In this document: positions 11,033 through 20,264 of the stretch, piece by piece
How the letters are laid out: every line of letters begins with the position of its first letter
Numbering within the stretch: position 1 is the first letter of the stretch
The notes under the pieces: model-generated
Databases searched by the model: none
What the model was told of the DNA's origin: nothing
What the model saw: only the letters and a program-made list of their open reading frames with translations
DNA from: Brevundimonas sp. SORGH_AS_0993
GTDB lineage: Bacteria; Pseudomonadota; Alphaproteobacteria; Caulobacterales; Caulobacteraceae
Direction of reading: 5' to 3'
DNA length: 64,000 bases
Assembly (NCBI RefSeq): GCF_030818545.1
Contig: NZ_JAUTAH010000001.1
Location: forward strand, 315,001 to 379,000
Translations under genes and position numbers: made by a program

Positions 11033-11520
11033 GGCGGGCGCTTCTTGCCGTCGTCGCTGGGATGCTGGTCCTGAGCGGCTGCGACCGGCGCGAAACGCAG
11101 GAGACGGCGCCGGCCTCGGCCTTTCGTCACGAACTGAGCGGCGACGTGTCGGGCGAATATCGGCCGGTGGGCGAAGGCGCGGGCCCCTGGCGGGTGGAGT
11201 CGCTGTTCGTCGGCCAGGCGTCGGCGTTCCTGACGTGGGAAGCGGGCGGCCGGTCGGCGGCGCCCTTGATACTGACGCTGACGGGGCCGGATGGAACGGT
11301 GCGGGTGACGCCCGACGCCTATGTCGTGACGGATGACAGCCTTCGGTTCAGCGGGCGCGCCGCGAACGGGGACAAGGTCACGGTGCAGGCGCGGCTGGAT
11401 CAGGGAGCGCTGGCGACGGCGCGGCGCAATCTGGGCGATCAGACGCCGGTGATCACGGGCGCGGCGTCCGTGGCCGGGCAGGGCGTCCCCTTCAGCCTGG
11501 CCCGATGGGGCGGCGACTGA
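11029..11520 (+). CDS. hypothetical lipoprotein
   Basis: 163 residues from a TTG start whose TTGA overlaps the stop of the M28 gene. The N-terminus is a lipobox signal (MLVLSGCDRR). The remainder (GEYRPVGEGAGPWRVESLFVG, LILTLTGPDGTVRVTPDAYVV) looks like a beta-rich domain and was not recognised. Translational coupling with the M28 lipoprotein suggests both act in the same outer-envelope compartment. Confidence 0.8.
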   Translation: MRRALLAVVAGMLVLSGCDRRETQETAPASAFRHELSGDVSGEYRPVGEGAGPWRVESLFVGQASAFLTWEAGGRSAAPLILTLTGPDGTVRVTPDAYVVTDDSLRFSGRAANGDKVTVQARLDQGALATARRNLGDQTPVITGAASVAGQGVPFSLARWGGD

Positions 11521-11664
11521 TCAGACGACAGCGCGGGCCAGGAGGTAGGCGGCCAGGGCGACGGCGATCCATAGCACCACGCCCAGGCCGATCAGCAGGG
11601 CGGTCGAGGGCCGCTGGCCGCGCCCGGGGTCGTCGCTGGATCGAGGATCGTCGGGGCCGGTCAT
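11521..11664 (-). CDS. 47-residue single-helix membrane protein
   Basis: A small reading frame from ATG (11664-11662) to TGA (11523-11521). The product has a polar, Asp/Arg/Pro-rich N-terminus (MTGPDDPRSSDDPGRGQRPS) and then one clear membrane helix (ALLIGLGVVLWIAVALAAYL) ending ARAVV. The coding pattern (charged head, 20-residue hydrophobic helix, third-position GC) supports it as real; no strong ribosome-binding site is visible. It lies tail-to-tail with the lipoprotein gene and downstream of rpiA on the same strand. Function unknown. Confidence 0.6.
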   Translation of the reverse strand: MTGPDDPRSSDDPGRGQRPSTALLIGLGVVLWIAVALAAYLLARAVV

Positions 11665-11728
11665 GTTGCAACTTTAGAGAGCAATTCGGTCTCAAGGCAA
11701 GACCGGCTGGAGCCCGATCGTTTCAGGA

Positions 11729-12412
11729 TCAGGGGCGGCGCTCCTCGACCCCGTCATCGGCGCCGATCAGGGCCAGGTCGGCCAGGTCCAGGAACAGACC
11801 ATGCTCGACCACGCCGGTGATCAGCTTCAGATCGTCGGCCAGACGGGAGGGATCGTGGATCGCCTTGCAGGCCGCATCATAGATCAGATTGCCGCCGTCG
11901 GTGCGGATCAGGCCGCGATCCGCCTGGCGCACACGGGCGGGGTTGGCGATGTCGTGATCGACCAGGACGTCGGCGATGCGGTTGGCCGTGGTCTTGTGGC
12001 CGAAGGCGACGACTTCGATGGGCAGGGGGAAGGCCCCCAGCACCGGCACAACCTTGGCCGCGTCGGCGATGACGACACAGCGGGCCGAGGCCTCCCACAC
12101 CAGTTTCTCGCGCAGCAGGGCCGCGCCGCCGCCCTTGATCAGGGCCAGGCCCGGCCCGACCTCGTCGGCGCCGTCGACGGTCAGGTCGATGCGCGGCGTA
12201 TCCTCCAGCGTGGACAGCGTCAGACCCAGATCGCGCGCCAGATCGGCGGTCTTCTCCGATGTCGGGACGCAGCGCAGGCCGGGCAGGCCGCGCGCGGCCA
12301 GCGCCTTGACGAACCAGGCGGCGGTGGAGCCGGTGCCCAGGCCGACGACCATGCCGGCCTCGACCAGGGCGGCGGCGGCTTCGCCGGCGATCTTCTTCTG
12401 ATGGTCGCTCAT
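11729..12412 (-). CDS. rpiA: ribose-5-phosphate isomerase A
   Basis: 227 residues with the RpiA motifs [12 protein letters not shown] near the N-terminus, [28 protein letters not shown] (substrate and catalytic residues Asp, Glu, Lys) and a C-terminal [16 protein letters not shown]. It interconverts ribose-5-phosphate and ribulose-5-phosphate in the pentose phosphate pathway. Its ATG overlaps the glmU stop (ATGA), so glmU-rpiA is a coupled pair. Confidence 0.97.
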   Translation of the reverse strand: MSDHQKKIAGEAAAALVEAGMVVGLGTGSTAAWFVKALAARGLPGLRCVPTSEKTADLARDLGLTLSTLEDTPRIDLTVDGADEVGPGLALIKGGGAALLREKLVWEASARCVVIADAAKVVPVLGAFPLPIEVVAFGHKTTANRIADVLVDHDIANPARVRQADRGLIRTDGGNLIYDAACKAIHDPSRLADDLKLITGVVEHGLFLDLADLALIGADDGVEERRP

Positions 12413-13788
12413 TTCGACGTCTCGTTTTGGGTCTGGGCGGCCTTCGCCGCCTCCTTCCTGGCCCTGGCTTCCACGCGAAAAGCGGCGGCGGCTTCGGGTT
12501 TGACGGTCTGGCGGGCGCGACCGAAGGCCAGGGCGTCGGCCGGCACGTCCTCGGTGATGACGGAGCCCGAGGCGATCAGGGCGCCGGCGCCGATTCGGAC
12601 CGGGGCGACCAGGCTGGAGTTGGAGCCGACGAAGGCGCCGTCCCCGACTTGGGTGCGGGCCTTGTTGAAGCCGTCGTAGTTGCAGAAGATGGTTCCGGCG
12701 CCGATGTTGGCGCCCGCGCCGACCGTCCCGTCGCCCAGATAGGCCAGGTGATTGGCCTTGGCGCCCTTGGCCAGCGCGACGTTCTTCACCTCGACGAAGT
12801 TGCCGATCTTGACCCCTTCAGCCAGGTCGGCGCCGGGGCGCAGGCGGGCGTAGGGACCGACCTCTGCGCCCGAGCCGACGCGGGCGCCCTCTATATGGCT
12901 GAAGCTGCGGATGCGGGCCGCGCCCTCGATCACCGCGCCGGGGCCGAAGACGACGAAGGGTTCGATGACGGTCCCGCCCCCGACCTGGGTGTCCCATGCG
13001 AAGTGGACGGTCTCGGGCGCCGTCATGGTCACGCCGGCGGCCAGGAAGGTTTCACGCTGGACCTTCTGGAACAAAGCCTCGGCCTGCGCCAACTCGCCCT
13101 GGGCGTTCACGCCCATGACCGAATCCTCGGGCGCGAAGACGGCGCGGGTCGGATGACCGGCCTGGCGGGCCAGGGCGACCACGTCGGTCAGATAGTATTC
13201 GCCCTTGCCGTTGTCGTTGCGGACCTGTCCCAACAGCGAGAACAGCAGGGCGGCGGGCGCGGCCATGACGCCGGAGTTGCAGGCGGTGACGGCCAGAACC
13301 TCGGGCGAGGCTTCCTTGGCCTCGGTGATGGCCAAAAGGGCGTCCCCCTCCAGGATCAGACGACCGTAGGCGCCGGGATCGCGGGCCTCAAAGCCGATCA
13401 CGGTCACGCCGTCGGCGTTGAAAACAGGTTCGATGTCGGCAGCCTTCAGCAGAGGGACGTCGCCATAGGTGACGACCACCTCGCCGTCGAAGCCGTTCAG
13501 GGCCTGTTCGGCGGCGCGCACGGCGTGGCCGGTGCCCAGCGGCGGGTCCTGGACGGCGATGGCGTCTTCGCCCAGACGCGCGACGACATGGGCGCGGACT
13601 TCGGGCGAGTGAACGCCCACGACCACCACGATCCGCTGGCAGCCCAGGGCCTGGGCCGCGTCGATCGCGTGGTCCAGCATGGCCCGGCCGCCGACAGGGT
13701 GCAGCACCTTGGGCAGGGGGGACTTCATTCGCGTGCCCTGACCGGCGGCGAGAATGATGGCGGCGCGGGCGCGCGTCTGGCTGGTCAT
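12409..13788 (-). CDS. glmU: bifunctional GlmU (N-acetylglucosamine-1-P uridyltransferase / glucosamine-1-P acetyltransferase)
   Basis: 459 residues. The N-terminal pyrophosphorylase domain has [22 protein letters not shown] and the conserved GDVPLL; the C-terminal half is a left-handed beta-helix of hexapeptide repeats ([37 protein letters not shown]-type, [11 protein letters not shown]). It makes UDP-GlcNAc for peptidoglycan and lipid A. Overlaps rpiA by four bases. Confidence 0.98.
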   Translation of the reverse strand: MTSQTRARAAIILAAGQGTRMKSPLPKVLHPVGGRAMLDHAIDAAQALGCQRIVVVVGVHSPEVRAHVVARLGEDAIAVQDPPLGTGHAVRAAEQALNGFDGEVVVTYGDVPLLKAADIEPVFNADGVTVIGFEARDPGAYGRLILEGDALLAITEAKEASPEVLAVTACNSGVMAAPAALLFSLLGQVRNDNGKGEYYLTDVVALARQAGHPTRAVFAPEDSVMGVNAQGELAQAEALFQKVQRETFLAAGVTMTAPETVHFAWDTQVGGGTVIEPFVVFGPGAVIEGAARIRSFSHIEGARVGSGAEVGPYARLRPGADLAEGVKIGNFVEVKNVALAKGAKANHLAYLGDGTVGAGANIGAGTIFCNYDGFNKARTQVGDGAFVGSNSSLVAPVRIGAGALIASGSVITEDVPADALAFGRARQTVKPEAAAAFRVEARARKEAAKAAQTQNETSK

Positions 13789-13852
13789 GAATCGTCCCGG
13801 AGGCTAGTCGTCTCGCGATCTAGCCCATTCGGCGGGCCAACGGGAGATGGGG

Positions 13853-14566
13853 ATGACGGATCGCGACCTGGAAGGCTGGACCATCGCCTTCGATCTGGAC
13901 GGCACCCTGGTGGATTCGGCGCCCGACCTGGTCAGCACGCTGAACCGTCTGCTGATCGAGGAGGGATTGCCGACGGTGGCGCCCGAAGCGGCCTCCACCC
14001 TGATCGGGTCGGGCGCGCGGGCCTTGCTGGTCCATGGCTTCGAGGCGGCGGGGGCGGACGTGGAGCGGGCGCAGTCCGACGAACTGTTCGAGCGGTTCCT
14101 GGCCGACTACACGGCCCATATCGCCGACGGCACGCGGCCGTTCGAAGGCGTGGCCGAGACGCTGGACCGGCTGAAGGCGCGCGGCGCGCGTCTGGTCGTG
14201 GCGACCAACAAGCGGTCGGACCTGTCGGAACTGCTGCTGCGGAAGCTGGATCTGATCGACCGATTCGAGGCCGTGGTCGGACCCGACAGAGTCAGCGCGC
14301 GCAAACCCTCGGGCGCGCATCTGAAGGAGGCGGTGACGAAGGCCGGCGGCGATCCCGCTCTGGCGATCATGGTCGGCGACGCGGCCCCGGATGCGCTGGC
14401 GGCGCGCGATGCGGGCATCCCCTGTATCCTGACCACCTTCGGCTATACGCCGACGCCGGTGGAGACGCTGGACGGCGACGTGCTGATCGACCATTTCGAG
14501 GATGTGGAAGAGGCGATCGATGGGCTCTTGGCCGATCACTACGTTGCGCGCGCACTGAAATTCTAA
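13853..14566 (+). CDS. gph: HAD-family phosphoglycolate phosphatase
   Basis: 237 residues. HAD motifs: I, FDLDGTLVDSAPDL; II, VVATNKRS; III, lysine in SARKPSGAHL; IV, MVGDAAPDALAARDAG. The cap domain sits between motifs I and II, as in Gph, which removes phosphate from 2-phosphoglycolate formed in DNA repair and oxygenase side reactions. The ATG at 13853 is preferred over 13847 because GGGAG at 13842-13846 is then suitably spaced. Divergent from glmU. Confidence 0.9.
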   Translation: MTDRDLEGWTIAFDLDGTLVDSAPDLVSTLNRLLIEEGLPTVAPEAASTLIGSGARALLVHGFEAAGADVERAQSDELFERFLADYTAHIADGTRPFEGVAETLDRLKARGARLVVATNKRSDLSELLLRKLDLIDRFEAVVGPDRVSARKPSGAHLKEAVTKAGGDPALAIMVGDAAPDALAARDAGIPCILTTFGYTPTPVETLDGDVLIDHFEDVEEAIDGLLADHYVARALKF

Positions 14567-14663
14567 CGGTCGGACGAGAAAAAGTCGTCACGAACCGTCG
14601 CCAAGGCGATTGCGGTTCGGTCGGGCGCTAGACAGATAGGCGGCCCTAGCCGAAGGTCCGCCC

Positions 14664-15953
14664 ATGCTCGTCCGCTTCTTCAAGATTCCGCTCTGGCAGC
14701 GCACCGCCGCCGGCTTCGCCCTGGGCATCCTGGCTGGTCTGATCCTGCGCGAGCGGGCCGAGACCTGGCTGCAGCCGATCGGGGATGTCTATCTGAACCT
14801 GATCCGCATGGTGGTCGCGCCCCTGGTGCTGTTCACCATCGCCAGCTCCATCGCCAAGCTGGGCGAGGGAGCGGGGGCGGTGCGGCTGGGCGTTCGCACC
14901 ATCGTCTGGTTCGCCATCACCTCGCTGCTGGCCGTGCTGGTCGGCTTCGCCTTCGGACACCTGATCAATCCAGGCGTCGGTCTGTCGAACCTGCCGCTGG
15001 GCGAGGTGAAGGAGCGGATCATCCCGACGCCTTTGGAGGTGCTGATCGGCGTGGTGCCGGTCAATCCGTTCGCCTCCCTGGCCGAGGGCAAGGTTCTGCA
15101 GATCATCTTCTTCTCGGCCCTGGTGGGCGCCGCGCTGGTCGCCCTGGGCGACCGGGCGCAGGGGGTGCGGCGCATGGTGGACGAGGGTGCGGCCGTCGTC
15201 TTCCGCATCACCCGCTGGGTGATCCAGCTGACCCCCATCGGGGTGTTCGGCCTGATCGGCTCGGTCGTCGGCGGCTATGGCTGGGAGGCGCTGCTGCCGC
15301 TGCTGAAGTTCATCCTGGCCATCTATGCGGCCTGCCTGTTCCACATTCTGGTGGTCTATTCGGGCCTGCTGAAGCTGCACGGGTTGAAGGTCGTCAGCTT
15401 CTTCCGCGGCGCCTTCGCGGCCCAGCAGACGGCCTTCGCGACCTCTTCGTCGCTGGGGACGCTGCCGATCACCCTGCGTCAGACGGTCGAGCGTCTGGGC
15501 GTGCCCCAGGCCTATGCCGCCTTCGCCGTGCCTCTGGGGGCCAATGTGAAGATGGACGGCTGCGGCGCAATCTATCCGGCCATCGCCTCGATCTTCATCG
15601 CCCAGTATTTCAAGATCGACCTCAGCCTGACGCAGTATGTGCTGATCGGCCTGACCGCCGTTCTTGGGTCGCTAGGCACGGCCGGGGTGCCGGGCACCAG
15701 CATCGTCATGCTGACCCTGACCCTGTCCACGGCCGGCCTGCCGCTGGAAGGCATCGGCTATATCGTCGCCATCGACCGGATCATCGACATGATGCGCACG
15801 GCGACGAACGTGACCGGCCAGATGGTCGTGCCCGTCCTGGTCGCCAAGGAAGAGGGCATCCTGAACCAGGACGTCTATGACGGTCACGTCGCCTGGCTGC
15901 CCGGCGATCCCGAGGCGCAAACCACCGACGGGGTCCGCGCCGCCGGAATCTGA
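14664..15953 (+). CDS. dicarboxylate/amino acid:cation symporter
   Basis: 429 residues, a member of the DctA/GltP (SLC1-like) family. Visible: multiple membrane helices from WQRTAAGFALGILAGLIL onward, the serine-rich re-entrant loop FATSSSLGTLPITL (HP1), GANVKMDGCGAIYP with the cation/substrate residues, and GTAGVPGTSIVMLTL (HP2). It imports C4-dicarboxylates or glutamate/aspartate with H+ or Na+. The exact substrate cannot be read from sequence. Confidence 0.93.
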   Translation: MLVRFFKIPLWQRTAAGFALGILAGLILRERAETWLQPIGDVYLNLIRMVVAPLVLFTIASSIAKLGEGAGAVRLGVRTIVWFAITSLLAVLVGFAFGHLINPGVGLSNLPLGEVKERIIPTPLEVLIGVVPVNPFASLAEGKVLQIIFFSALVGAALVALGDRAQGVRRMVDEGAAVVFRITRWVIQLTPIGVFGLIGSVVGGYGWEALLPLLKFILAIYAACLFHILVVYSGLLKLHGLKVVSFFRGAFAAQQTAFATSSSLGTLPITLRQTVERLGVPQAYAAFAVPLGANVKMDGCGAIYPAIASIFIAQYFKIDLSLTQYVLIGLTAVLGSLGTAGVPGTSIVMLTLTLSTAGLPLEGIGYIVAIDRIIDMMRTATNVTGQMVVPVLVAKEEGILNQDVYDGHVAWLPGDPEAQTTDGVRAAGI

Positions 15954-16009
15954 AACGGACGCTTGCGCCGCGCGGTCGACCGGGCTATGTCGCCGCCTCC
16001 GCAAGGCAT

Positions 16010-16084
16010 GGATGCGTAGCTCAGCGGGAGAGCACCTCGTTCACACCGAGGGGGTCACAGGTTCAATCCCTGTCGCATCCACCA
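16010..16084 (+). tRNA. tRNA-Val (anticodon CAC)
   Basis: 75 bases with CCA encoded. Acceptor GGATGCG (16010-16016) pairs with CGCATCC (16074-16080); anticodon stem CCTCG/CGAGG encloses TTCACAC with CAC; T arm CACAG-GTTCAAT-CCCTGTG type. Confidence 0.96.
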
Positions 16085-16120
16085 TCCTTCCCCCCTTCAG
16101 ATCAGACCGACGGGAAGCGA

Positions 16121-16345
16121 ATGCCGCAAGTCAACGACACTGTTCACATCCGTTTTTCGCTCAGGGGACTGTCAGGGGACGGGGGCGGGCCGTTCTGGCA
16201 GACCAATGCGACCATCGCCTCGGTCGCTCAGGGCGTCGTGCTGCTGGATGGACTGGACCGGCAGGTTCCGGCCTCGGTCACGGAGCTGAAGCGGGCCGGG
16301 GCGAACCGCTGGACCCTGGACTGGGAAGTCCGCACCCGGCCGTAA
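16121..16345 (+). CDS. small hypothetical protein
   Basis: 74 residues beginning MPQVNDTVHIRFSLRGLSG and ending in a basic Trp-containing tail. No signal peptide or membrane helix. The pattern of short beta strands (IASVAQGVVLLDGLDRQVPASVTELKR) would suit a small beta-barrel, but no family was recognised. It lies just downstream of tRNA-Val and converges with the aminotransferase, leaving five bases between stops. Confidence 0.65.
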   Translation: MPQVNDTVHIRFSLRGLSGDGGGPFWQTNATIASVAQGVVLLDGLDRQVPASVTELKRAGANRWTLDWEVRTRP

Positions 16346-16350
16346 GGCGA

Positions 16351-17568
16351 TCAGATCCCTGCGTCGTCTTGCCCCGGCGGGACGTTGACGCCTCTGGATT
16401 TCAGATAGGTCTTGATGTTGCGGGCGGCCTGGCGGATGCGCTGCTCATTCTCGACCAGGGCGATGCGGACGAAGCCTTCGCCGTTCTCGCCGTAACCGAC
16501 GCCGGCGGCGACCGCGACCTTGGCGTGGGTCAGAAGCTGTTTGGAGAACTCCAGGCTGCCCAGGTGCGCCAGGGCCGGGGGCAGGGGCGCCCAGGCGAAC
16601 ATGGAGGCGGCGGGCTTGGGAATCTCCCATCCCGCGCGGGCGAAGCTGTCGACCAGGACGTCGCGACGGCGGTGATAGAGTTCGCGGTTCTGGTCCACGA
16701 TGTCCTGCGGCCCGTTCAGCGCCGCGCAGGCGGCCGCCTGGATGGGGGTGAAGGCGCCGTAGTCCAGATAGGACTTCACCCGCGCCATGGCGGCGATCAG
16801 CGTCTTGTTGCCGACGGCGAAACCGATGCGCCAGCCGGCCATGCTGTAGGTCTTGCTGAGGGAGGTGAACTCCACCGCCACGTCCTTGGCGCCGGGGACC
16901 TGCAGGATCGAGACCGTCGGCTTGCCGTCGTAGTACAGCTCCGAATAGGCCAGGTCGCTGATGATCCACAGGTCGTTGGCCTTGGCGAAGGCGACGACGC
17001 GCTCATAGAAGGCCAGGTCCACCGTCTCCGCCGTCGGATTGGACGGATAGTTCATGACCAGCGCCTTGGGCCGCGGCACGGTGTAGGCCATGGCCCGCTC
17101 CAGCGCCTCGAAATAGCGCTCGTCCGGAGTGGTCGGCACGCTGCGGATGGCCGCGCCAGCGATGATGAAGCCGAAGGTGTGGATCGGATAGGATGGGTTG
17201 GGCGCCAGGATCACGTCGCCGGGTTCGGTTATGGCGGTGGCCAGGCTGGCCAGACCCTCCTTGGAGCCCATGGTGACGATCACCTCGGTCTCGGGGTCCA
17301 GGTCGACACCGAAGCGGCGGCCGTAATAGTTGGCCTGGGCGCGGCGCAGGCCGGGAATGCCCTTGGACTGGGAATAGCCGTGGGCGTCCGGTTTCTGGGC
17401 CACTTCCACCAGTTTGGCGATGACGTGCGGCGGCGGCGGCAGGTCGGGATTGCCCATGCCCAGGTCGATGACGTCCTCTCCGGCCGAACGGGCTGCGGCG
17501 CGCATGGCGTTGACCTCCGCGATCACATACGGGGGCAGGCGCTTCATGCGGTAGAATTCTTGGGACAT
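16351..17568 (-). CDS. class I/II aminotransferase (LL-diaminopimelate/alanine aminotransferase-like)
   Basis: 405 residues. PLP-binding lysine in EFTSLSKTYSMAGWRIGF; other fold-type I blocks are DLGMGNPDLPPPPHV, GSKEGLASL, NPSYPIHTFG, NYPSNPTAETVD and the C-terminal arginine in GFVRIALVENEQRI. Close to enzymes annotated as LL-diaminopimelate aminotransferase or alanine transaminase AlaC; the substrate is not settled by sequence. The ATG at 17568 (MSQEFYRMKRLP) is chosen over an upstream TTG. Confidence 0.9.
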   Translation of the reverse strand: MSQEFYRMKRLPPYVIAEVNAMRAAARSAGEDVIDLGMGNPDLPPPPHVIAKLVEVAQKPDAHGYSQSKGIPGLRRAQANYYGRRFGVDLDPETEVIVTMGSKEGLASLATAITEPGDVILAPNPSYPIHTFGFIIAGAAIRSVPTTPDERYFEALERAMAYTVPRPKALVMNYPSNPTAETVDLAFYERVVAFAKANDLWIISDLAYSELYYDGKPTVSILQVPGAKDVAVEFTSLSKTYSMAGWRIGFAVGNKTLIAAMARVKSYLDYGAFTPIQAAACAALNGPQDIVDQNRELYHRRRDVLVDSFARAGWEIPKPAASMFAWAPLPPALAHLGSLEFSKQLLTHAKVAVAAGVGYGENGEGFVRIALVENEQRIRQAARNIKTYLKSRGVNVPPGQDDAGI

Positions 17569-17967
17569 CGGGCTTTGCAAACGATGGGGGGAAGGCGGAA
17601 ACCCACCTTACGATACAAAAACAGGACGCGGATCAAGCGCGATAAGGCCGAAACGTGTGGGCGCCGGTCAGAATACCGTCGGGCCTGCAAGATTTTGGCT
17701 TTCGGAACGCCGGTCCGGGGGGGCGCCGCGACCTGTTGTCCGCGCGCTGAACCGCCCGGTCGCACGGGCGTTTGACGGCCATGCATCTATTCGCCAACAT
17801 CCTGATAGCCCTGCACCGCCTGACCAAATATCTGACCCGCAAGGAGCGGTTGCTGTAGTCGCCGCCTGCGGCAGGAAAGGCGCCGTTCATCGACGAAGCG
17901 GCGCGTCGAGGCGAAATCTCGCCGGACTTGCGTTGTTTGACGGGCCTGGACGCTCTATTCTTGCCAG
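17569..17967. other. 399-base intergenic region between aminotransferase and DAHP synthase
   Basis: Divergent promoter region. No RNA gene was seen. A 25-codon ORF at 17781-17858 (MHLFANILIALHRLTKYL...) has no ribosome-binding site and is not called. A promoter candidate for the DAHP synthase is listed separately. Confidence 0.6.
17937..17961 (+). promoter_or_regulatory. candidate promoter of the DAHP synthase gene, possibly leaderless
   Basis: TTGACGG at 17937-17943 is a full match to the Caulobacter housekeeping -35 element (TTGACGS). Ten bases on, TCTATTCT partly matches the -10 element GCTANAWC. Transcription would then start about seven bases downstream, at or next to the ATG at 17968. 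No Shine-Dalgarno sequence precedes that ATG, which fits a leaderless message. Motif match by eye only. Confidence 0.45.
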
Positions 17968-19338
17968 ATGACACGCTGGACCCCCGAAAGCTGGAGAACC
18001 AAGACCGCCCTGCACATGCCGGCGGACTACCCCGACGCGCAGGCTCTGATCGCCGTCGAGGACGAACTGCGCGCCCTGCCGCCGCTCGTCTTCGCCGGAG
18101 AGGCGCGGCATCTGACCTCGAAGCTGGCCCAGGTGGAGCGGGGCGAGGCCTTCCTGTTGCAGGGCGGCGACTGCGCCGAGAGCTTCAAGGAGTTTTCGAC
18201 CGACAACATCCGCGACACCTTCCGCCTGATCCTGCAAATGGCGGTGGTCCTGACCTTTGCGGGCCGCAAGCCGGTCGTGAAGGTGGGGCGCATCGCCGGC
18301 CAGTTCGCCAAGCCGCGCTCGTCCCCGCTGGAAGAGATCGACGGCGTCGAACTGCCCAGCTATCGCGGCGACATCATCAACGGCATGGGATTCACGCCGG
18401 ACGAGCGCACGCCCGATCCGCAGCGGCTGATCCGCGCCTATAACCAGTCGGCCTCGACCCTGAATCTGCTGCGGGCCTTCGCCGGCGGCGGCTACGCGGA
18501 CCTGTACAACATCCATCGCTGGACCCTGGGCTTTGCGGGGGACAATGCGGCCGGCGCCCAGTACCGCGAACTGGCGGACAAGATCACCGAGGCCCTGGCC
18601 TTCATGGAGGCTGTGGGCGTCACGCCCGAGACCCACCCGGACCTGAGCCGCGTCGAGGTCTTCACCAGCCACGAGGCCCTGCTGCTGAACGTCGAAAGCG
18701 CCCTGACGCGCCTGGACGGCGGTTCCGGCGACTGGTTCGACACCTCGGCCCATATGTTGTGGATCGGCGAGCGCACCCGCCAGCTGGACGGCGCCCACGT
18801 CGAATTCATGAAGGGAATCAAGAATCCCATCGGCGTGAAGTGCGGACCGACCATGACGGCCGACGATCTGCTGCCGCTGATCGACGCGTTGAACCCGGAC
18901 AATGTCTCGGGCCGTTTGACCCTGATCGGTCGCTTCGGTCACGACAAGGTTGGCGAGCGCCTGCCCAAGCTGATGCGCGAGGTGAAGGCGTCGGGCCGCA
19001 AGGTCGTCTGGTCGATCGACCCGATGCACGGCAATACGCTGAAGGCCGGCAACGGCTACAAGACCCGGCCGTTCGACCGGATCTTGAGCGAGGTCCGCAC
19101 CTTCATCGACGTGGCGGAGGCGGAAGGGGTTCACCCCGGCGGCGTCCACCTGGAGATGACCGGCCAGAACGTCACCGAATGCATCGGCGGGGCCCAGGCC
19201 GTGACTGAGGACGACCTGTCCAACCGTTATCATACCCACTGCGACCCGCGCCTGAACGCCGACCAGGCGCTGGAGCTGGCCTTCCTGGTCGCCGAGCGGC
19301 TGAAGGCCGGGCGGATCAGCCGCTCGGAAGCGGCCTAG
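17968..19338 (+). CDS. class II 3-deoxy-7-phosphoheptulonate (DAHP) synthase
   Basis: 456 residues, the usual length of the plant-type (class II) enzyme. Conserved blocks: [12 protein letters not shown] (metal-binding Cys), [80 protein letters not shown] and [15 protein letters not shown] with a second metal ligand. It condenses phosphoenolpyruvate and erythrose-4-phosphate, the first step of the shikimate pathway. The prephenate dehydratase and chorismate mutase genes lie just downstream on the same strand. Confidence 0.97.
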   Translation: MTRWTPESWRTKTALHMPADYPDAQALIAVEDELRALPPLVFAGEARHLTSKLAQVERGEAFLLQGGDCAESFKEFSTDNIRDTFRLILQMAVVLTFAGRKPVVKVGRIAGQFAKPRSSPLEEIDGVELPSYRGDIINGMGFTPDERTPDPQRLIRAYNQSASTLNLLRAFAGGGYADLYNIHRWTLGFAGDNAAGAQYRELADKITEALAFMEAVGVTPETHPDLSRVEVFTSHEALLLNVESALTRLDGGSGDWFDTSAHMLWIGERTRQLDGAHVEFMKGIKNPIGVKCGPTMTADDLLPLIDALNPDNVSGRLTLIGRFGHDKVGERLPKLMREVKASGRKVVWSIDPMHGNTLKAGNGYKTRPFDRILSEVRTFIDVAEAEGVHPGGVHLEMTGQNVTECIGGAQAVTEDDLSNRYHTHCDPRLNADQALELAFLVAERLKAGRISRSEAA

Positions 19339-19457
19339 TTCGGGTCTGAAGAACGGGGCGGGCGCGATCCCGTCCCGACGCCTAAAATGGGGGCCAATCC
19401 CGCCACGGTGAAGCCATCGACGCCTCGCCAAGTCGGGTGAGGCTTCGAGAGAGCATC

Positions 19458-20033
19458 ATGACGGCAGCGGCCCACATCGACGAACAACCCGGCCGGGTGG
19501 CCTATCAGGGCGCGCCCGGATCGTTCAGTCACGAGGCCTGCCTGGCCCTGCGGCCCTGGGACGTGCCTGTGGCCTTCGAAAGCTTCGCCGAGGCGCTGGA
19601 GGCGATCCGGATCGGCGACTGCGGCTGCGCCTTGATCCCGGTCGAGAACTCCACCATCGGGGTGGTGGAGCCCGCCGCCAGCCTGGTGCGGCAGATGGGA
19701 CTGACGCCGGCCGCCGAGGTCTGGCGGCCTATCCGCCATGCCCTGATGGGGGTCGTCGGGGCGCGCCTGTCGGACATCCGCACGGTCGAAAGCCACCCCA
19801 TCGCCCTGGCCCAGTGCCGGCGCAATCTGAGCGGTCTGGCCGTTCAGGTGGTCGAACATTTCGACACCGCCGGCGCAGCGCGCGACGTGGCCGAGGCGGG
19901 CGATCCGACGCGGGCGGCCATCGCCCCGGTCGGCGCGGCCGAGGTCTATGGTCTGTCGATCCTGCGCAACGATTTGCAGGATTCCGGCGACAACCAGACA
20001 CGGTTCGTCCTTTTGACGGCCGCCGAGGGTTGA
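19458..20033 (+). CDS. prephenate dehydratase without ACT domain
   Basis: 191 residues from the ATG at 19458 (an upstream in-frame GTG at 19437 is less likely). It holds one PDT domain: RVAYQGAPGSFSHEACLAL at the start, CALIPVENSTIGVVEPAA, VESHPIALAQCRRNL, and DNQTRFVLLT carrying the catalytic TRF motif at the C-terminus. The protein stops there; the regulatory ACT domain that normally follows (about 80-90 residues) is missing. It converts prephenate to phenylpyruvate for phenylalanine. Without ACT, allosteric inhibition by phenylalanine is not expected. Confidence 0.88.
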   Translation: MTAAAHIDEQPGRVAYQGAPGSFSHEACLALRPWDVPVAFESFAEALEAIRIGDCGCALIPVENSTIGVVEPAASLVRQMGLTPAAEVWRPIRHALMGVVGARLSDIRTVESHPIALAQCRRNLSGLAVQVVEHFDTAGAARDVAEAGDPTRAAIAPVGAAEVYGLSILRNDLQDSGDNQTRFVLLTAAEG

Positions 20034-20103
20034 CGGCGCAAGGTCTTTGCGTCCTTAAGAGGTCCACGGATCGCCGACGATCCGCATAACCGGACCAGGA
20101 CCC

Positions 20104-20205
20104 ATGTCCCGCCAGCGCGTTCTTTCTGTTTCCCTCGACCGTTCGCGCGCGGTTGCCGGCTATTATTTCGGCTACGGCTTTTACGGCTTTCGATACGCCG
20201 GCTGA
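20104..20205 (+). CDS. Tyr/Phe-rich leader peptide upstream of chorismate mutase gene
   Basis: A 33-codon ORF: ATG at 20104, stop TGA at 20203-20205. It opens MSRQRVLSVSLDRSRAVAG and then reads YYFGYGFYGFRYAG, so eight of twelve consecutive codons (20161-20196) are Tyr (5) or Phe (3). AGGA at 20097-20100 is a close-set ribosome-binding site. The composition is extreme for an alphaproteobacterial protein, and the position, 108 bases before a chorismate mutase gene that feeds Tyr and Phe synthesis, matches the logic of amino acid attenuators. This is inferred; no homologue was searched. Confidence 0.8.
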   Translation: MSRQRVLSVSLDRSRAVAGYYFGYGFYGFRYAG

Positions 20206-20220
20206 GGTGTCGGGCGCACT

Positions 20221-20264
20221 CCGTCCCTGACCGTCTCGCCGGCGACCGCCCTGGAACAGGGCGG
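20221..20264 (+). promoter_or_regulatory. mutually exclusive hairpins after the leader peptide (candidate attenuator)
   Basis: CCGCCCTG (20246-20253) and CAGGGCGG (20257-20264) form a perfect 8-base-pair stem with a GAA loop. CCGTCCCTG (20221-20229) can pair with the same right arm with one bulged T, so the two structures exclude each other. The self-complementary hexamer GCCGGC occurs at 20155-20160, 20197-20202 (overlapping the last leader codons) and 20238-20243, allowing further alternative pairings. No T run follows, so if this is a switch it may use Rho or act on translation rather than a classical intrinsic terminator. Confidence 0.5.

Noticed and set aside
12427-14631. 734-codon plus-strand ORF opposite glmU
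   Set aside because: Gly/Asp-rich antisense frame; glmU on the minus strand has full motif support.
17781-17858. 25-codon ORF before the DAHP synthase gene
   Set aside because: No ribosome-binding site and no bias for aromatic codons, so no reason to see it as a leader peptide.
19351-19376. GC-rich hairpin after the DAHP synthase gene as a terminator
   Set aside because: CGGGGCGGG/CCCGTCCCG can pair, but no T run follows, and the next gene may be co-transcribed.
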